Assembly: GCF_000175215.2 (NCBI RefSeq) | Contig: NC_014816.1 | Coordinates: 2,167,001 to 2,231,000, forward strand | Reading direction: 5' to 3' | From: Asticcacaulis excentricus CB 48 | GTDB taxonomy: Bacteria > Pseudomonadota > Alphaproteobacteria > Caulobacterales > Caulobacteraceae | DNA: 64,000 nt | In this document: positions 33,533-41,770 of the stretch, in pieces | Position numbering within the stretch: position 1 is the first letter of the stretch | Layout of the letters: every line of letters starts with the position of its first letter | The notes under the pieces: model-generated | Told to the model about the DNA's origin: nothing | The model's database searches: none | What the model saw: the letters and a program-made list of their open reading frames with translations, nothing else | Translations under genes and position numbers: made by a program

Positions 33533-34617
33533 TTTTGCACCTGTCGGGCGACGACAAAGCTGTAAAACCAAGCGCCGTCTTGACGGAAAAGCACGTCCTC
33601 AAGCGCTTCATCGAGCGTGAATCCGAATTCCCCGGGCAGACCCGCCCCTGTCTTATTGAAAAACTTGCGCTCGCAGACAACAGCCCCACATCGCAGCGTC
33701 CTGGCGAGTTCCCGCCAAACCGCGCGCTGCTCGTTTTCATCACAATAAGAGGCGTAATCAGACAGGGAGGCCCCGTCGAGGGATGCCGTTGGCGCAGATG
33801 TAAGGAAGCTCCTGAGGTCTGTCGTTTGCAAAGTCAGACGTTCGATACGCTGCGCTATCAGTGCGTGACCTTTCTGCGTCAGATAGGGAGGTAGGATGTC
33901 TGGATGATAGGCACCGTTAAAAACCAACCAGGCAAAGGGAAGCTCAGGAATGTGAAGATTTTTTGCCAAATGCTCGAATCGGGCACGGGCGTAGCCGGTC
34001 ATGTCGAAATCGTCGGGGACATATGAAATCCCGGGCTCGCGCAATATGTGACGCCAGAGCCCCCGAAGCGCGATAACCCGGAGTAGCAAACGCCACTGCC
34101 AGTTATCCCACCTTGTCTCCCACAACAGCGCCTGCGTTGTCAGATCGTGCGTATGCAAAAGCTCATCGGCGAGTGCGCGCCGTCGCGATCCGGCCCATTG
34201 TCGAAAGCGACGAAGAAAGCTTTCCCATCTACCACAATAAAGAAGGCCGCCCGCAGCCTGGTTCCGGTTCGCACGCCAGAAGCGTTCGGTATCTGAAGAA
34301 ACGTGTCTTAGGGCTTCGTCTAAAAGCGCACTCCTGTGTTCATCCTGGCGAAGGCCCGTCAAACGGCAGAAGGCGTCATAATCGAAGTGTTTGTAAGCGA
34401 CGGCGTAAATCTCCGCCAAGGCGGTCTGAGCGGGATTTTGATCAATCGATATAACTTCGCTCGGGTCTGCCAGCAGAAGTTCGAACGCCCTGGAACCGCT
34501 AGCGGTCAGGGTCAGAATTTTCTTCCCCTCAGGCTTTAGAGCGCCGATCTCGCTTTGCGCATCTTCGTTCGACGCTGAATACCAGATGGTTGATTGATCA
34601 AGTGCGCTGGCCGTCAT
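33529..34617 (-). CDS. DUF3419 (BtaA-like) 3-amino-3-carboxypropyl transferase, copy 2
   Basis: 362 residues. Same family as copy 1, with matching landmarks: IWYSASNEDAQSEIGAL, ILTLTASGSRAFELL, VISIDQNPAQTALAE and SLSDYASYCDE. ATG 34615-34617 overlaps the MBL-fold gene stop (ATGA), and its own stop overlaps the Rieske start. The copies are clearly diverged, so they probably act on different acceptors or at different steps rather than being a recent duplication. The SAM-derived aminocarboxypropyl chemistry is from family knowledge; the acceptor is unknown. Confidence 0.82.
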   Translation of the reverse strand: MTASALDQSTIWYSASNEDAQSEIGALKPEGKKILTLTASGSRAFELLLADPSEVISIDQNPAQTALAEIYAVAYKHFDYDAFCRLTGLRQDEHRSALLDEALRHVSSDTERFWRANRNQAAGGLLYCGRWESFLRRFRQWAGSRRRALADELLHTHDLTTQALLWETRWDNWQWRLLLRVIALRGLWRHILREPGISYVPDDFDMTGYARARFEHLAKNLHIPELPFAWLVFNGAYHPDILPPYLTQKGHALIAQRIERLTLQTTDLRSFLTSAPTASLDGASLSDYASYCDENEQRAVWRELARTLRCGAVVCERKFFNKTGAGLPGEFGFTLDEALEDVLFRQDGAWFYSFVVARQVQK

Positions 34618-35459
34618 GTTCGGAAAATCCGGCTCTCAGAGGCCCGTTCGGGGCAGTGGCAGGGCGTCAGACGCAGTTCGCGGTTGCGGGTATGAAGGCG
34701 GTGAAGGGCCGTGAGGGTATTGCGAGCTTTGAGGGTCTCTCCAAGCCAGTTTGTCGCAATGGCCGGCGGCGGTCTGTTCTCGCGGATAGCCTGCAATGAC
34801 CAGGCCGCATCGGCCACAAGAAAGTGAAAACCGTAGTTTGAGTCCTTCAATGCCAGACCCCAGTGTCCCGGGCAGTGCCCAGGCAGCTCAATCGCGATTA
34901 ACGATCCATCACCGAGGAGATCCTTTCCAGTGTCAAAGGGTTCATAATCGGGCGGCAGAGCCACGTCTTTAGCCTCTTCGAAGAAACGTGCGCGACTGTC
35001 GAAATCGGAGGGAAGCAAAGACGGGAGCAGACCGCGTCGGGTGGCGGCCAGTCGGCCATGACGGCGAAGGTCAGTCAGCCCTGCGCGCGCGCAATGAAGG
35101 GCGGCTTTTGGAAAAGCGTGCAAACCGGCTATGTGATCGCCGTGGAAATGGGAAACAATGACGTGCTTTACATCCTCTGGCTTGTAGCCGAGGGCCCGGC
35201 ATTGACTGGCGGCATCGGCGCCTTCGGGCAGGTCAACCGGGGTTGCATAGCGGTAAAGCCGCTCCGGAAAAGCCTTCGTTGCGCGCAGAAACGCGGGATC
35301 ATATCCGGTATCGAACAGAATAGGACCTTCGTCAGGATGAATGAGCAGCATCGCCAGGGCATGAAAGTCGACTGGCTTTAATGTGCCCTTAATCAGCGTC
35401 ATAGCCTGAGGATGGCGACAACTGCCTGTCAAAAGAGGAACGGTTTTAATCCACCGCAT
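34614..35459 (-). CDS. MBL-fold metallo-hydrolase
   Basis: 281 residues. The metal site SHFHGDHI gives His104, His106, Asp108, His109; LFDTGYD precedes it and ELPGHCPGHWG supplies the next His. No signal peptide, so cytoplasmic. The family includes lactonases and thioesterases. In this cluster a lactone- or thioester-opening step is plausible but inferred. The start overlaps the SDR gene end by 14 bases and its stop overlaps DUF3419 copy 2. Confidence 0.85.
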   Translation of the reverse strand: MRWIKTVPLLTGSCRHPQAMTLIKGTLKPVDFHALAMLLIHPDEGPILFDTGYDPAFLRATKAFPERLYRYATPVDLPEGADAASQCRALGYKPEDVKHVIVSHFHGDHIAGLHAFPKAALHCARAGLTDLRRHGRLAATRRGLLPSLLPSDFDSRARFFEEAKDVALPPDYEPFDTGKDLLGDGSLIAIELPGHCPGHWGLALKDSNYGFHFLVADAAWSLQAIRENRPPPAIATNWLGETLKARNTLTALHRLHTRNRELRLTPCHCPERASESRIFRT

Positions 35460-36444
35460 AGGAGCGCTCCTCTAATGCCCAGTCGACAGCTTCAAATACT
35501 CCGTAGTTAGGTGCCCAGTGCAGAACATGGGCGGCACGCGAAAGGTCGAAGGTCTGGGAATAACCTAGCACCATCGCCGAATATCGGGTCAGCTTTGGTT
35601 CGACCTCTACGTCCCTAAGCTTTGCCACCCGCTCCATCAGGCCTGCGACCCGCAGGGCTAAGATGGACGGCACAGGCAATAGCCGCACTTTCTTATTCAT
35701 CTTTTGAAAAACGTAACGGACAAAGCTTTTTAACGGAACGGGATGCCCCCCTGAGATATTAAAGACCTGTCCGCTCGCCTGACCGGCGCAGGCTTCGGCG
35801 GCAAGCAGGGCGGAGGTAACGTCTCGGGCATCCGTCGGTTCAATAAGGGCGTTGCCCCATCCAGGCAGCGGCAGAAAGCCACTTTTGGCAGCTTGAAGGA
35901 GCCTCGGTAGCAAGACGCCATCGTAAGGACTGATGATTGCGCGCGGCCGCAGCGCAACGGTTTGGAAGTCGAGGGCCGCTGAGGCGAGCACAGCCCGTTC
36001 CGCGGCGAGCTTCGTTTGCGCATAGGCATTGACAGGTTTCAAGGGCACCGCGCTGTCCTCTTTCAATCCGATCTGGTGCTTCGCGCTTGTATAGATTGAG
36101 GGGCTGGAGGTGAATATGAAGCGGCGGCACTGCGCCTGACGCGCCGCCGCCAGAAGACGCTTTGTGGCCGTTATATTGGCCGCAACGAAATCGTTATGGT
36201 TGCCCCAGGGCGACGACAATGCGGCCAGGTGGAAGACCGTATCGGCCCCTGCGACAAGCCCCGAAAGATCATCTTCTGCAAGATCGGCGCGGACAAAGCG
36301 CGCACCTTTGCGTTCAAGTAAAGCCCCTGTCTCTTTATTGCGCCCGGTGGCAATGACGCTGCGGCCTTGCGCAAGCAGGACTGAGGTGAGGACCTGTCCA
36401 AGTCCACCCGTAGCCCCTGTCACCACTGCAACATTGGCTACCAT
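35446..36444 (-). CDS. NAD-dependent epimerase/dehydratase (SDR)
   Basis: 332-residue extended SDR. NAD-binding TGATGGLGQVL (9-19), DTVFHLAA, catalytic Ser113 (FTSSPSIY) and Y141-x3-K145 (YAQTK). Related in general plan to 3-beta-hydroxysteroid dehydrogenase-like reductases such as OleD, which reduce a beta-keto product of an OleA-type condensing enzyme. Its neighbour upstream is indeed a ketosynthase III, and the genes overlap (ATGGTAG at 36438-36444). Substrate inferred from context only. Confidence 0.85.
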   Translation of the reverse strand: MVANVAVVTGATGGLGQVLTSVLLAQGRSVIATGRNKETGALLERKGARFVRADLAEDDLSGLVAGADTVFHLAALSSPWGNHNDFVAANITATKRLLAAARQAQCRRFIFTSSPSIYTSAKHQIGLKEDSAVPLKPVNAYAQTKLAAERAVLASAALDFQTVALRPRAIISPYDGVLLPRLLQAAKSGFLPLPGWGNALIEPTDARDVTSALLAAEACAGQASGQVFNISGGHPVPLKSFVRYVFQKMNKKVRLLPVPSILALRVAGLMERVAKLRDVEVEPKLTRYSAMVLGYSQTFDLSRAAHVLHWAPNYGVFEAVDWALEERSYAVD

Positions 36445-37427
36445 CGGATCACAGCACCGCCCAGGGAGACACCGGCAGAACTGCCGATAATCAGCGAAAT
36501 CTCCCCCGGCTTCAGGCGACCTTGGCGCCGGGCATGGTCGAGGGTGAAAGGTAGGCTCGTGGCTATCAAATTCCCAACATCGGCAAAGACATCAATGGTA
36601 CGCTCGCGTGGTAGACCGGTCGATTTAATGAGATGATCAAGGGCGGCGCGGCTCGCCTGGTGAGGAATAACGCAGTCCACGTCTTTGATCGAAACGCCTG
36701 AGCCTTCAAAAAGGGTTTGCAGAAACGGCCGAAAAAGACGAGCTGTCGTCGTAAAAAGCGCAGGTCCTTTCATCTTGAAGCGGGCTTTTGATCTGAAGGC
36801 GTCAATATCTTCGTCGAGCCGCACGCGGGTACCGCCCGCTTCCAACTGACAAAAATCAGCGGCATCGGAATAGGTGTTGAAGCCGTATGCCAAACGCTGA
36901 TGGTCACCGCCGGCTTCAAGCGCTATGGCGGCCGCGCCATCGCCGAACAGGACCGACGCCTCCGGATCTGAATAATCGAGGGCAGCGCTCGCGATATCGG
37001 CACTAACGATTAAGACCCTGCGCCAATCTCCAAGCGCAAAGCCGGCAAGCGCTCTATCGAAAGCGATCAGGAACGATAGGCAGGTGGCATTAACATCGAA
37101 AGCGGCGATACCGCTCGCCCCGAGTCCGAGCGCGCGTTGTACGAGTACGGCCGTACCCGGTATGGGCTGCTCCATAACACCGCACGCCGATATGATCACG
37201 TCTAAGGATTCGGGCGCCCAACCGGCGTCATTCAAGGCGACGCGCGCGGCTTGCGCCGCCATCCAGCTTGAGGTTTCCTCCGCCGAAGCGCGATGCCTTT
37301 GGTTTACGCCAAAGCGCCTGGCGACCTGTCCGTCTTGAAGACCAACCAACGCGTCATATTGCGCCGCCGACAGCGTTTCCTTTGGAAGATAAGCTCCCGT
37401 GCCGGCAATCGCAAATCGACGTTCCAC
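36438..37427 (-). CDS. 3-oxoacyl-ACP synthase III family (KAS III/OleA-like) condensing enzyme
   Basis: 329 residues from a GTG start (37425-37427). Catalytic triad intact: Cys116 (DVNATCLSF), His256 (CVIPHQASR) and Asn286 (DVGNLIATS). Length and the late-domain LFGDGAAAIAL stretch fit the KAS III superfamily. It may condense an acyl-CoA/ACP starter with malonyl-ACP or join two acyl chains as OleA does; the sequence alone does not decide. The housekeeping FabH is not expected in such a setting, so this is likely a specialised enzyme. First gene of the minus-strand arm; about 330 bases of upstream DNA carry its promoter. Confidence 0.87.
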   Translation of the reverse strand: MERRFAIAGTGAYLPKETLSAAQYDALVGLQDGQVARRFGVNQRHRASAEETSSWMAAQAARVALNDAGWAPESLDVIISACGVMEQPIPGTAVLVQRALGLGASGIAAFDVNATCLSFLIAFDRALAGFALGDWRRVLIVSADIASAALDYSDPEASVLFGDGAAAIALEAGGDHQRLAYGFNTYSDAADFCQLEAGGTRVRLDEDIDAFRSKARFKMKGPALFTTTARLFRPFLQTLFEGSGVSIKDVDCVIPHQASRAALDHLIKSTGLPRERTIDVFADVGNLIATSLPFTLDHARRQGRLKPGEISLIIGSSAGVSLGGAVIRW

Positions 37428-37757
37428 GACCCCGTTAGCCCCCCGAGCGTGACGTTAAATACGGTATTACTGTCCGGAATTTGGCGAACAGGACTGCAGT
37501 TTGGACAATGTTCAGATAAAAGTAAACAGAGTTTGCCGAGCTGATGGCGCTCATTCACAGAAGCGAAGAGCGGCGCTTCAACGCGACGCTCAATCCCTCA
37601 AAATGTAGTCTGAGGGTTTCGGCATCATACGACAAAACCGGTCGGAGGTTGGTCCCTCATTTGCGATGATCATAGACCTCGCAGTATGTCAGACCCGAGG
37701 ACGGCGAAGGGGTCAGGGACTTTCTAAACGGTGCGAAAATGACCTATGTCACGCGGC
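37428..37757. other. intergenic region upstream of the ketosynthase
   Basis: 330 bases with no convincing gene. An A/T-richer patch (about 37455-37530) contains ACTGTCC and GGACAAT, a loose dyad around the spot where the ketosynthase promoter should lie. I could not fix -35/-10 boxes with confidence. The rest is the downstream region of the TPP enzyme with no obvious terminator. Confidence 0.4.
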
Positions 37758-39392
37758 CTATTCGCCCCGCGACACCTGATCCAGAGTTTTCGCAGGCGTG
37801 ATGGCCTGTGGATCGATCAGGCAGTGAAGGATGGCCGGTTTGCCCGACGCACGCGCCCGTTCAAAGGCCGGGGCAAAATCCGCCGTAGTGTGTACGGTTT
37901 CGCCATGTCCGCCAAAGGCCTTGGCGTATGCGGCAAAGTCAGGGTTCTTCAGCTCCGTCCCGATCGGGCGGTGCGGATATTCACGCTCCTGATGCATCCG
38001 GATCGTGCCCCACATGCCATTATCGATGACGATAATGATCAACGGAATGCCGTATTGCACCGCTGTGGCGAACTCATTGCCGTTCATCAGGAAACAGCCG
38101 TCGCCGGCAAAGGTCACTACCGGCGCATCGGGGCACTGCCGCTTGGCCATGATGCCCGCCGGAACCGAATAGCCAACGCTGCCCGAGGTCGGCGCCACCT
38201 GCGTGAAGGGCCGCTCATGCCGCCAGTAGCGATGCACCCAGATGGCGTAATTGCCTGCCCCGTTGGTGATGATGGTCTCTGGTGGCAGGTGTTCACGCAG
38301 CCACACCATAACCTCGCCATATTGAAAATCGCCAGGGATAGGCGAAGGCGTAGTGGTCCATTTCAGCCAGTCCTGATGCGCCGCCGCACCTCTTATGATC
38401 TGAACCGGCGGGGCTTCGCTGATCCCCGACAGCGTCTTCGCAAACTGATCCGGCGTGCTGACGATCCCCAGAGCGGGTTGATAGACCCGCCCGATTTCCT
38501 CGGCCTCCGGAAAAACATGCACCAGGGTTTGCTGGCCGATCAGCGTGTAGCCATTCGATGGCACCTCGGCCATGCGTGCGCCCAAAAGGATCAGAAGATC
38601 GGCGTCCTTCACCCGCTGCGACAGGGCCGGATTCTGCCCGAAGCCCAGATCACCCGCATAGCAGGGGTGATGCGCCGCAAACAGCGACGTTCGGCGAAAC
38701 TCGGTCGCCACGGGGATGTCGTAGCGCGCGGCAAATTCGGCCACCGCGATGCAGCCTTCAGCGGTCCAGCGCGATCCGCCTAGGATCATCATCGGGCGCT
38801 CGGCCGCCTCTACCGCTTGCACAAACGCCGCCATATCCGCGCGTGTCGGCGCGGCCGCAACGGCTGCAACCGGCGGCGCATCGGCGACCTCGACCACCTC
38901 GGTCAGAATGTCTTCGGGCAGAGAAACCACCACCGGACCGGGGCGACCCTGCATGGCCACGCGAAAGGCGCGGGCGACGATCTCCGGGATGCGTTTGGGG
39001 TCGGAAATTTCAACCACCCATTTGGCGATGCCGCCAAAGGCCGCCACGTAATCCAGTTCCTGAAACGCGCCGCGCCCCAAAAAGGCGCGTTCGACCTGCC
39101 CCACAAAGAGGATCATCGGTGTTGAGTCATGCTGCGCAATATGAACGCCATGCGCGGCGTTGGTCGCTCCCGGCCCGCGCGTCACAAAGCAGATGCCAGG
39201 CCTCCCCGTCAGCTTGCCATAGGCTTCTGCCATCATCGCCGCCCCGCCTTCATGACGGCAGATCAACACGTCGATATCGGCGTCATACATCGCATCCAGT
39301 GCCGCCAGATAAGACTCCCCCGGCACGCAGGTCAGACGCTCCACGCCATTGCGCTTCAGTTGATCGACCAAGATCTGTCCGCCGGTTCTCAT
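37758..39392 (-). CDS. thiamine-pyrophosphate enzyme, acetolactate synthase-like
   Basis: 544 residues with the three-domain layout of the POX/AHAS/decarboxylase family. The TPP-activating Glu48 is in CRHEGGAAMMAEAYG, followed by VTRGPGATNA. The Mg/TPP motif is FAGDGCFLMNG with a DNG pair after the beta strand. No regulatory subunit gene follows, so a biosynthetic acetolactate synthase is unlikely. It overlaps the CoA-transferase gene (ATGA, 39389-39392) and ends the lysine/glutarate cluster, so a 2-oxo acid (perhaps 2-oxoadipate) decarboxylase or carboligase is the contextual guess. Uncertain substrate. Confidence 0.8.
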   Translation of the reverse strand: MRTGGQILVDQLKRNGVERLTCVPGESYLAALDAMYDADIDVLICRHEGGAAMMAEAYGKLTGRPGICFVTRGPGATNAAHGVHIAQHDSTPMILFVGQVERAFLGRGAFQELDYVAAFGGIAKWVVEISDPKRIPEIVARAFRVAMQGRPGPVVVSLPEDILTEVVEVADAPPVAAVAAAPTRADMAAFVQAVEAAERPMMILGGSRWTAEGCIAVAEFAARYDIPVATEFRRTSLFAAHHPCYAGDLGFGQNPALSQRVKDADLLILLGARMAEVPSNGYTLIGQQTLVHVFPEAEEIGRVYQPALGIVSTPDQFAKTLSGISEAPPVQIIRGAAAHQDWLKWTTTPSPIPGDFQYGEVMVWLREHLPPETIITNGAGNYAIWVHRYWRHERPFTQVAPTSGSVGYSVPAGIMAKRQCPDAPVVTFAGDGCFLMNGNEFATAVQYGIPLIIIVIDNGMWGTIRMHQEREYPHRPIGTELKNPDFAAYAKAFGGHGETVHTTADFAPAFERARASGKPAILHCLIDPQAITPAKTLDQVSRGE

Positions 39393-40510
39393 ACTTTGTC
39401 CTCAAGTTTCGGCGAAGCCGTTTGCGCCGTCATCCGTACCCCGTCAATCACGATGGGCGAAGCGACGCCCGGCACGCCGTCGATTTCAATACGCATCCCG
39501 CGATGAACGATCTGAGGGTCGTTAAAGACGTCTTCGATGCGGTTTATCGGACCCGCCGGGACGCCCGCGCCTTCCAGCGCTGTCAGCAACCCGCTACGAG
39601 TTAGACTGCGCATAAACGGGTCCAGTTCGGCCACCAGTTGATGCCGCGCCGCCACCCGTCCGGCATTGGTCGCATAGGCGGGGTTTTGCGCAACATAATC
39701 CGCCTCCAGCACCTCACACAGACGCAGAAACTGGTGGTCATTGCCCACTGCCACGATGACGTGACCGTCCTTCACCGCAAAGACCTGATAGGGCGCGATA
39801 TTGGGGTGGGCATTGCCGAGCCGCGTCGGGGACACGCCCGATGCCAGATAGTTCATACCCTGATTGGCCAGCATGGAAGTGGCCACATCAAACAGTGCCA
39901 TGTCGATATGACACCCCCTCCCCGTTGCGTCGCGCTGCCGCAAGGCCGCCAGAACAGCGGTTGACGTATAAACGCCAGTGAAAAGGTCAACGACGGCCAC
40001 GCCCACTTTTTGCGGCTCGCCGTCGGGGTCGCCGGTAATATCCATCAGCCCCGACATGCCCTGCAGAATGTAGTCGTAGCCGGCACGCTGTGCATAAGGC
40101 CCGTCCTGCCCGAAGCCGGTGATCGACACATAGACCAGGCGCGGATTGACGGCTTGGAGGCTTTCGTAATCAAGGCCGTATTGTCGCAAGCCCCCGACCT
40201 TGAAATTCTCGATCAGCACGTCGCAGTCTCGCGCCAGATCAAGGATAGCGGCCTGCCCCTCAGGCTTGGCCATGTCGATGGCCAGCGAGGCTTTGCCGCG
40301 ATTGCAGGCGTGAAAATAGGCCGCAGCCTCGCCGATAAAGGGCGGGCCCCAGCCGCGCGTATCATCCCCGGTGCCGGGGCGTTCGACCTTGACCACAGTA
40401 GCGCCCAGATCGGCCAGCACCTGACCGGCCCAGGGCCCGGCCAGAATACGCGCCAGTTCGAGGACTTTCAGCCCGGCAAGGGGTTTGGCGGCCAGACTCA
40501 CGCGGCACAC
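39389..40510 (-). CDS. class III (CaiB/BaiF) CoA-transferase, probable glutarate CoA-transferase
   Basis: 373 residues from GTG 40508-40510 (a second GTG lies three codons in). Family marks: LELARILAGPWAGQVLADLGA, VERPGTGDDTRGWGPP and the active-site Asp175 in GVAVVDLFTGVY. It moves CoA between carboxylic acids. Being next to glutaryl-CoA dehydrogenase, it most resembles in role the succinyl-CoA:glutarate CoA-transferase that supplies glutaryl-CoA (context inference). It overlaps the TPP-enzyme gene and lies 90 bases after gcdH. Confidence 0.85.
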   Translation of the reverse strand: MCRVSLAAKPLAGLKVLELARILAGPWAGQVLADLGATVVKVERPGTGDDTRGWGPPFIGEAAAYFHACNRGKASLAIDMAKPEGQAAILDLARDCDVLIENFKVGGLRQYGLDYESLQAVNPRLVYVSITGFGQDGPYAQRAGYDYILQGMSGLMDITGDPDGEPQKVGVAVVDLFTGVYTSTAVLAALRQRDATGRGCHIDMALFDVATSMLANQGMNYLASGVSPTRLGNAHPNIAPYQVFAVKDGHVIVAVGNDHQFLRLCEVLEADYVAQNPAYATNAGRVAARHQLVAELDPFMRSLTRSGLLTALEGAGVPAGPINRIEDVFNDPQIVHRGMRIEIDGVPGVASPIVIDGVRMTAQTASPKLEDKV

Positions 40511-40600
40511 TTCGGTGCGTGGGTTTTGAGAGCGCGGGCCACTATCAAAGCATCTCGCTTGAGGTTTGTGTGGATGGGGCGGTGGGAGGTCTTCATCGGA

Positions 40601-41770
40601 TCAAAAAAACGCCTGCAAACCTGTCTGCGCCCGTCCAAGGATCAGGGCGTGCACATCGTGGGTGCCCTCATAGGTATTCACCGTCTCAAGGTTCTGCGCA
40701 TGACGCATGACGTGGTACTCTTCGTGTATTCCGTTACCACCGTGCATATCGCGCGCCATCCGTGCGATATCGAGCGCCTTGCCACAGTTATTGCGTTTAA
40801 TCAGGCTGATCATTTCCGGTTGCACCTGCCCGGCATCGAACAATTGCCCGACTCGCAAGGAGGCCTGAAGGCCGAGCGTGATCTCGGTCTGCATGTCGGC
40901 CAGCTTCTTCTGGAACAGTTGGGTCTGCGCCAGAGGCCGCCCGAACTGCTGCCGGTCGAGGCCATACTGCCGTGCGCGATGCCAGCAGTCTTCGGCCGCC
41001 CCCATCACGCCCCAGCTGATGCCGTAGCGCGCACGGTTAAGGCAGCCGAAAGGCCCTTTCAACCCCTCGACATTCGGCAGAAGGGCGTCTTCACCCACCA
41101 GGACATTATCCATCACGATCTCGCCGGTGATGGAGGCACGTAAGGACAGCTTGCCGTGGATTTTGGGGGCGCTGAGCCCGCTCATCCCCTTATCCAGCAC
41201 GAAGCCACGGATAATGCCATCGAGCTTTGCCCACACAACGAACACATCGGCAATCGGCGAATTGGAGATCCACATCTTGGTGCCGTTGAGGACATAACCG
41301 TCTGCGGCCCTGCGCGCGGTAGTGCGCATCGAGGCCGGATCGGAACCGGCATCGGGCTCAGTCAGACCGAAGCAGCCGATCCATTCGCCAGAAGCGAGCT
41401 TCGGCAGATATTTTTGACGTTGTGCCTCTGAGCCATAGGCGTAGATGGGATACATGACCAGAGAGGATTGAACGCTCATCATAGAGCGATAGCCAGAGTC
41501 TACGCGCTCCACTTCCCGCGCGATCAGACCATAGGCGACGTAGGAGGCACCCGCCCCGCCATACGGCTCCGGCAAGGTGGCGCCAAGCAGACCGCGCTCA
41601 CCCATTTCGCGGAAAATGGCCGGGTCGGTCTGCTCGTCGGCATAGGCTCTCAGCACACGTGGCAAAAGCTGCGATTGCGCATAGTCGTGCGCTGCGTCGC
41701 GGATCAGGCGTTCCTCGTCGGACAGTTGCGCATCGAGAAGGAATGGATCGGACCAGTCAAACTTAGACAT
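40601..41770 (-). CDS. gcdH: glutaryl-CoA dehydrogenase
   Basis: 389 residues. FAD enzyme that oxidises and decarboxylates glutaryl-CoA to crotonyl-CoA. Catalytic Glu368 lies in NTYEGTHDVHALILGRAQTG, the signature of GCDH. Other marks are FGLTEPDAGSDP and MHGGNGIHEEY. Its ATG overlaps the amaB stop by 8 bases. It connects lysine, pipecolate and glutarate degradation to central beta-oxidation. Confidence 0.94.
   Translation of the reverse strand: MSKFDWSDPFLLDAQLSDEERLIRDAAHDYAQSQLLPRVLRAYADEQTDPAIFREMGERGLLGATLPEPYGGAGASYVAYGLIAREVERVDSGYRSMMSVQSSLVMYPIYAYGSEAQRQKYLPKLASGEWIGCFGLTEPDAGSDPASMRTTARRAADGYVLNGTKMWISNSPIADVFVVWAKLDGIIRGFVLDKGMSGLSAPKIHGKLSLRASITGEIVMDNVLVGEDALLPNVEGLKGPFGCLNRARYGISWGVMGAAEDCWHRARQYGLDRQQFGRPLAQTQLFQKKLADMQTEITLGLQASLRVGQLFDAGQVQPEMISLIKRNNCGKALDIARMARDMHGGNGIHEEYHVMRHAQNLETVNTYEGTHDVHALILGRAQTGLQAFF

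Noticed and set aside
37746..38783. 345-residue plus-strand frame opposite the TPP enzyme
   Set aside because: Arg/His-rich shadow with no domain; the minus-strand frame has full TPP-enzyme motifs.
40010..41143. 377-residue plus-strand frame
   Set aside because: Opposite the CoA-transferase and gcdH genes, both identified by motifs; no signature of its own.
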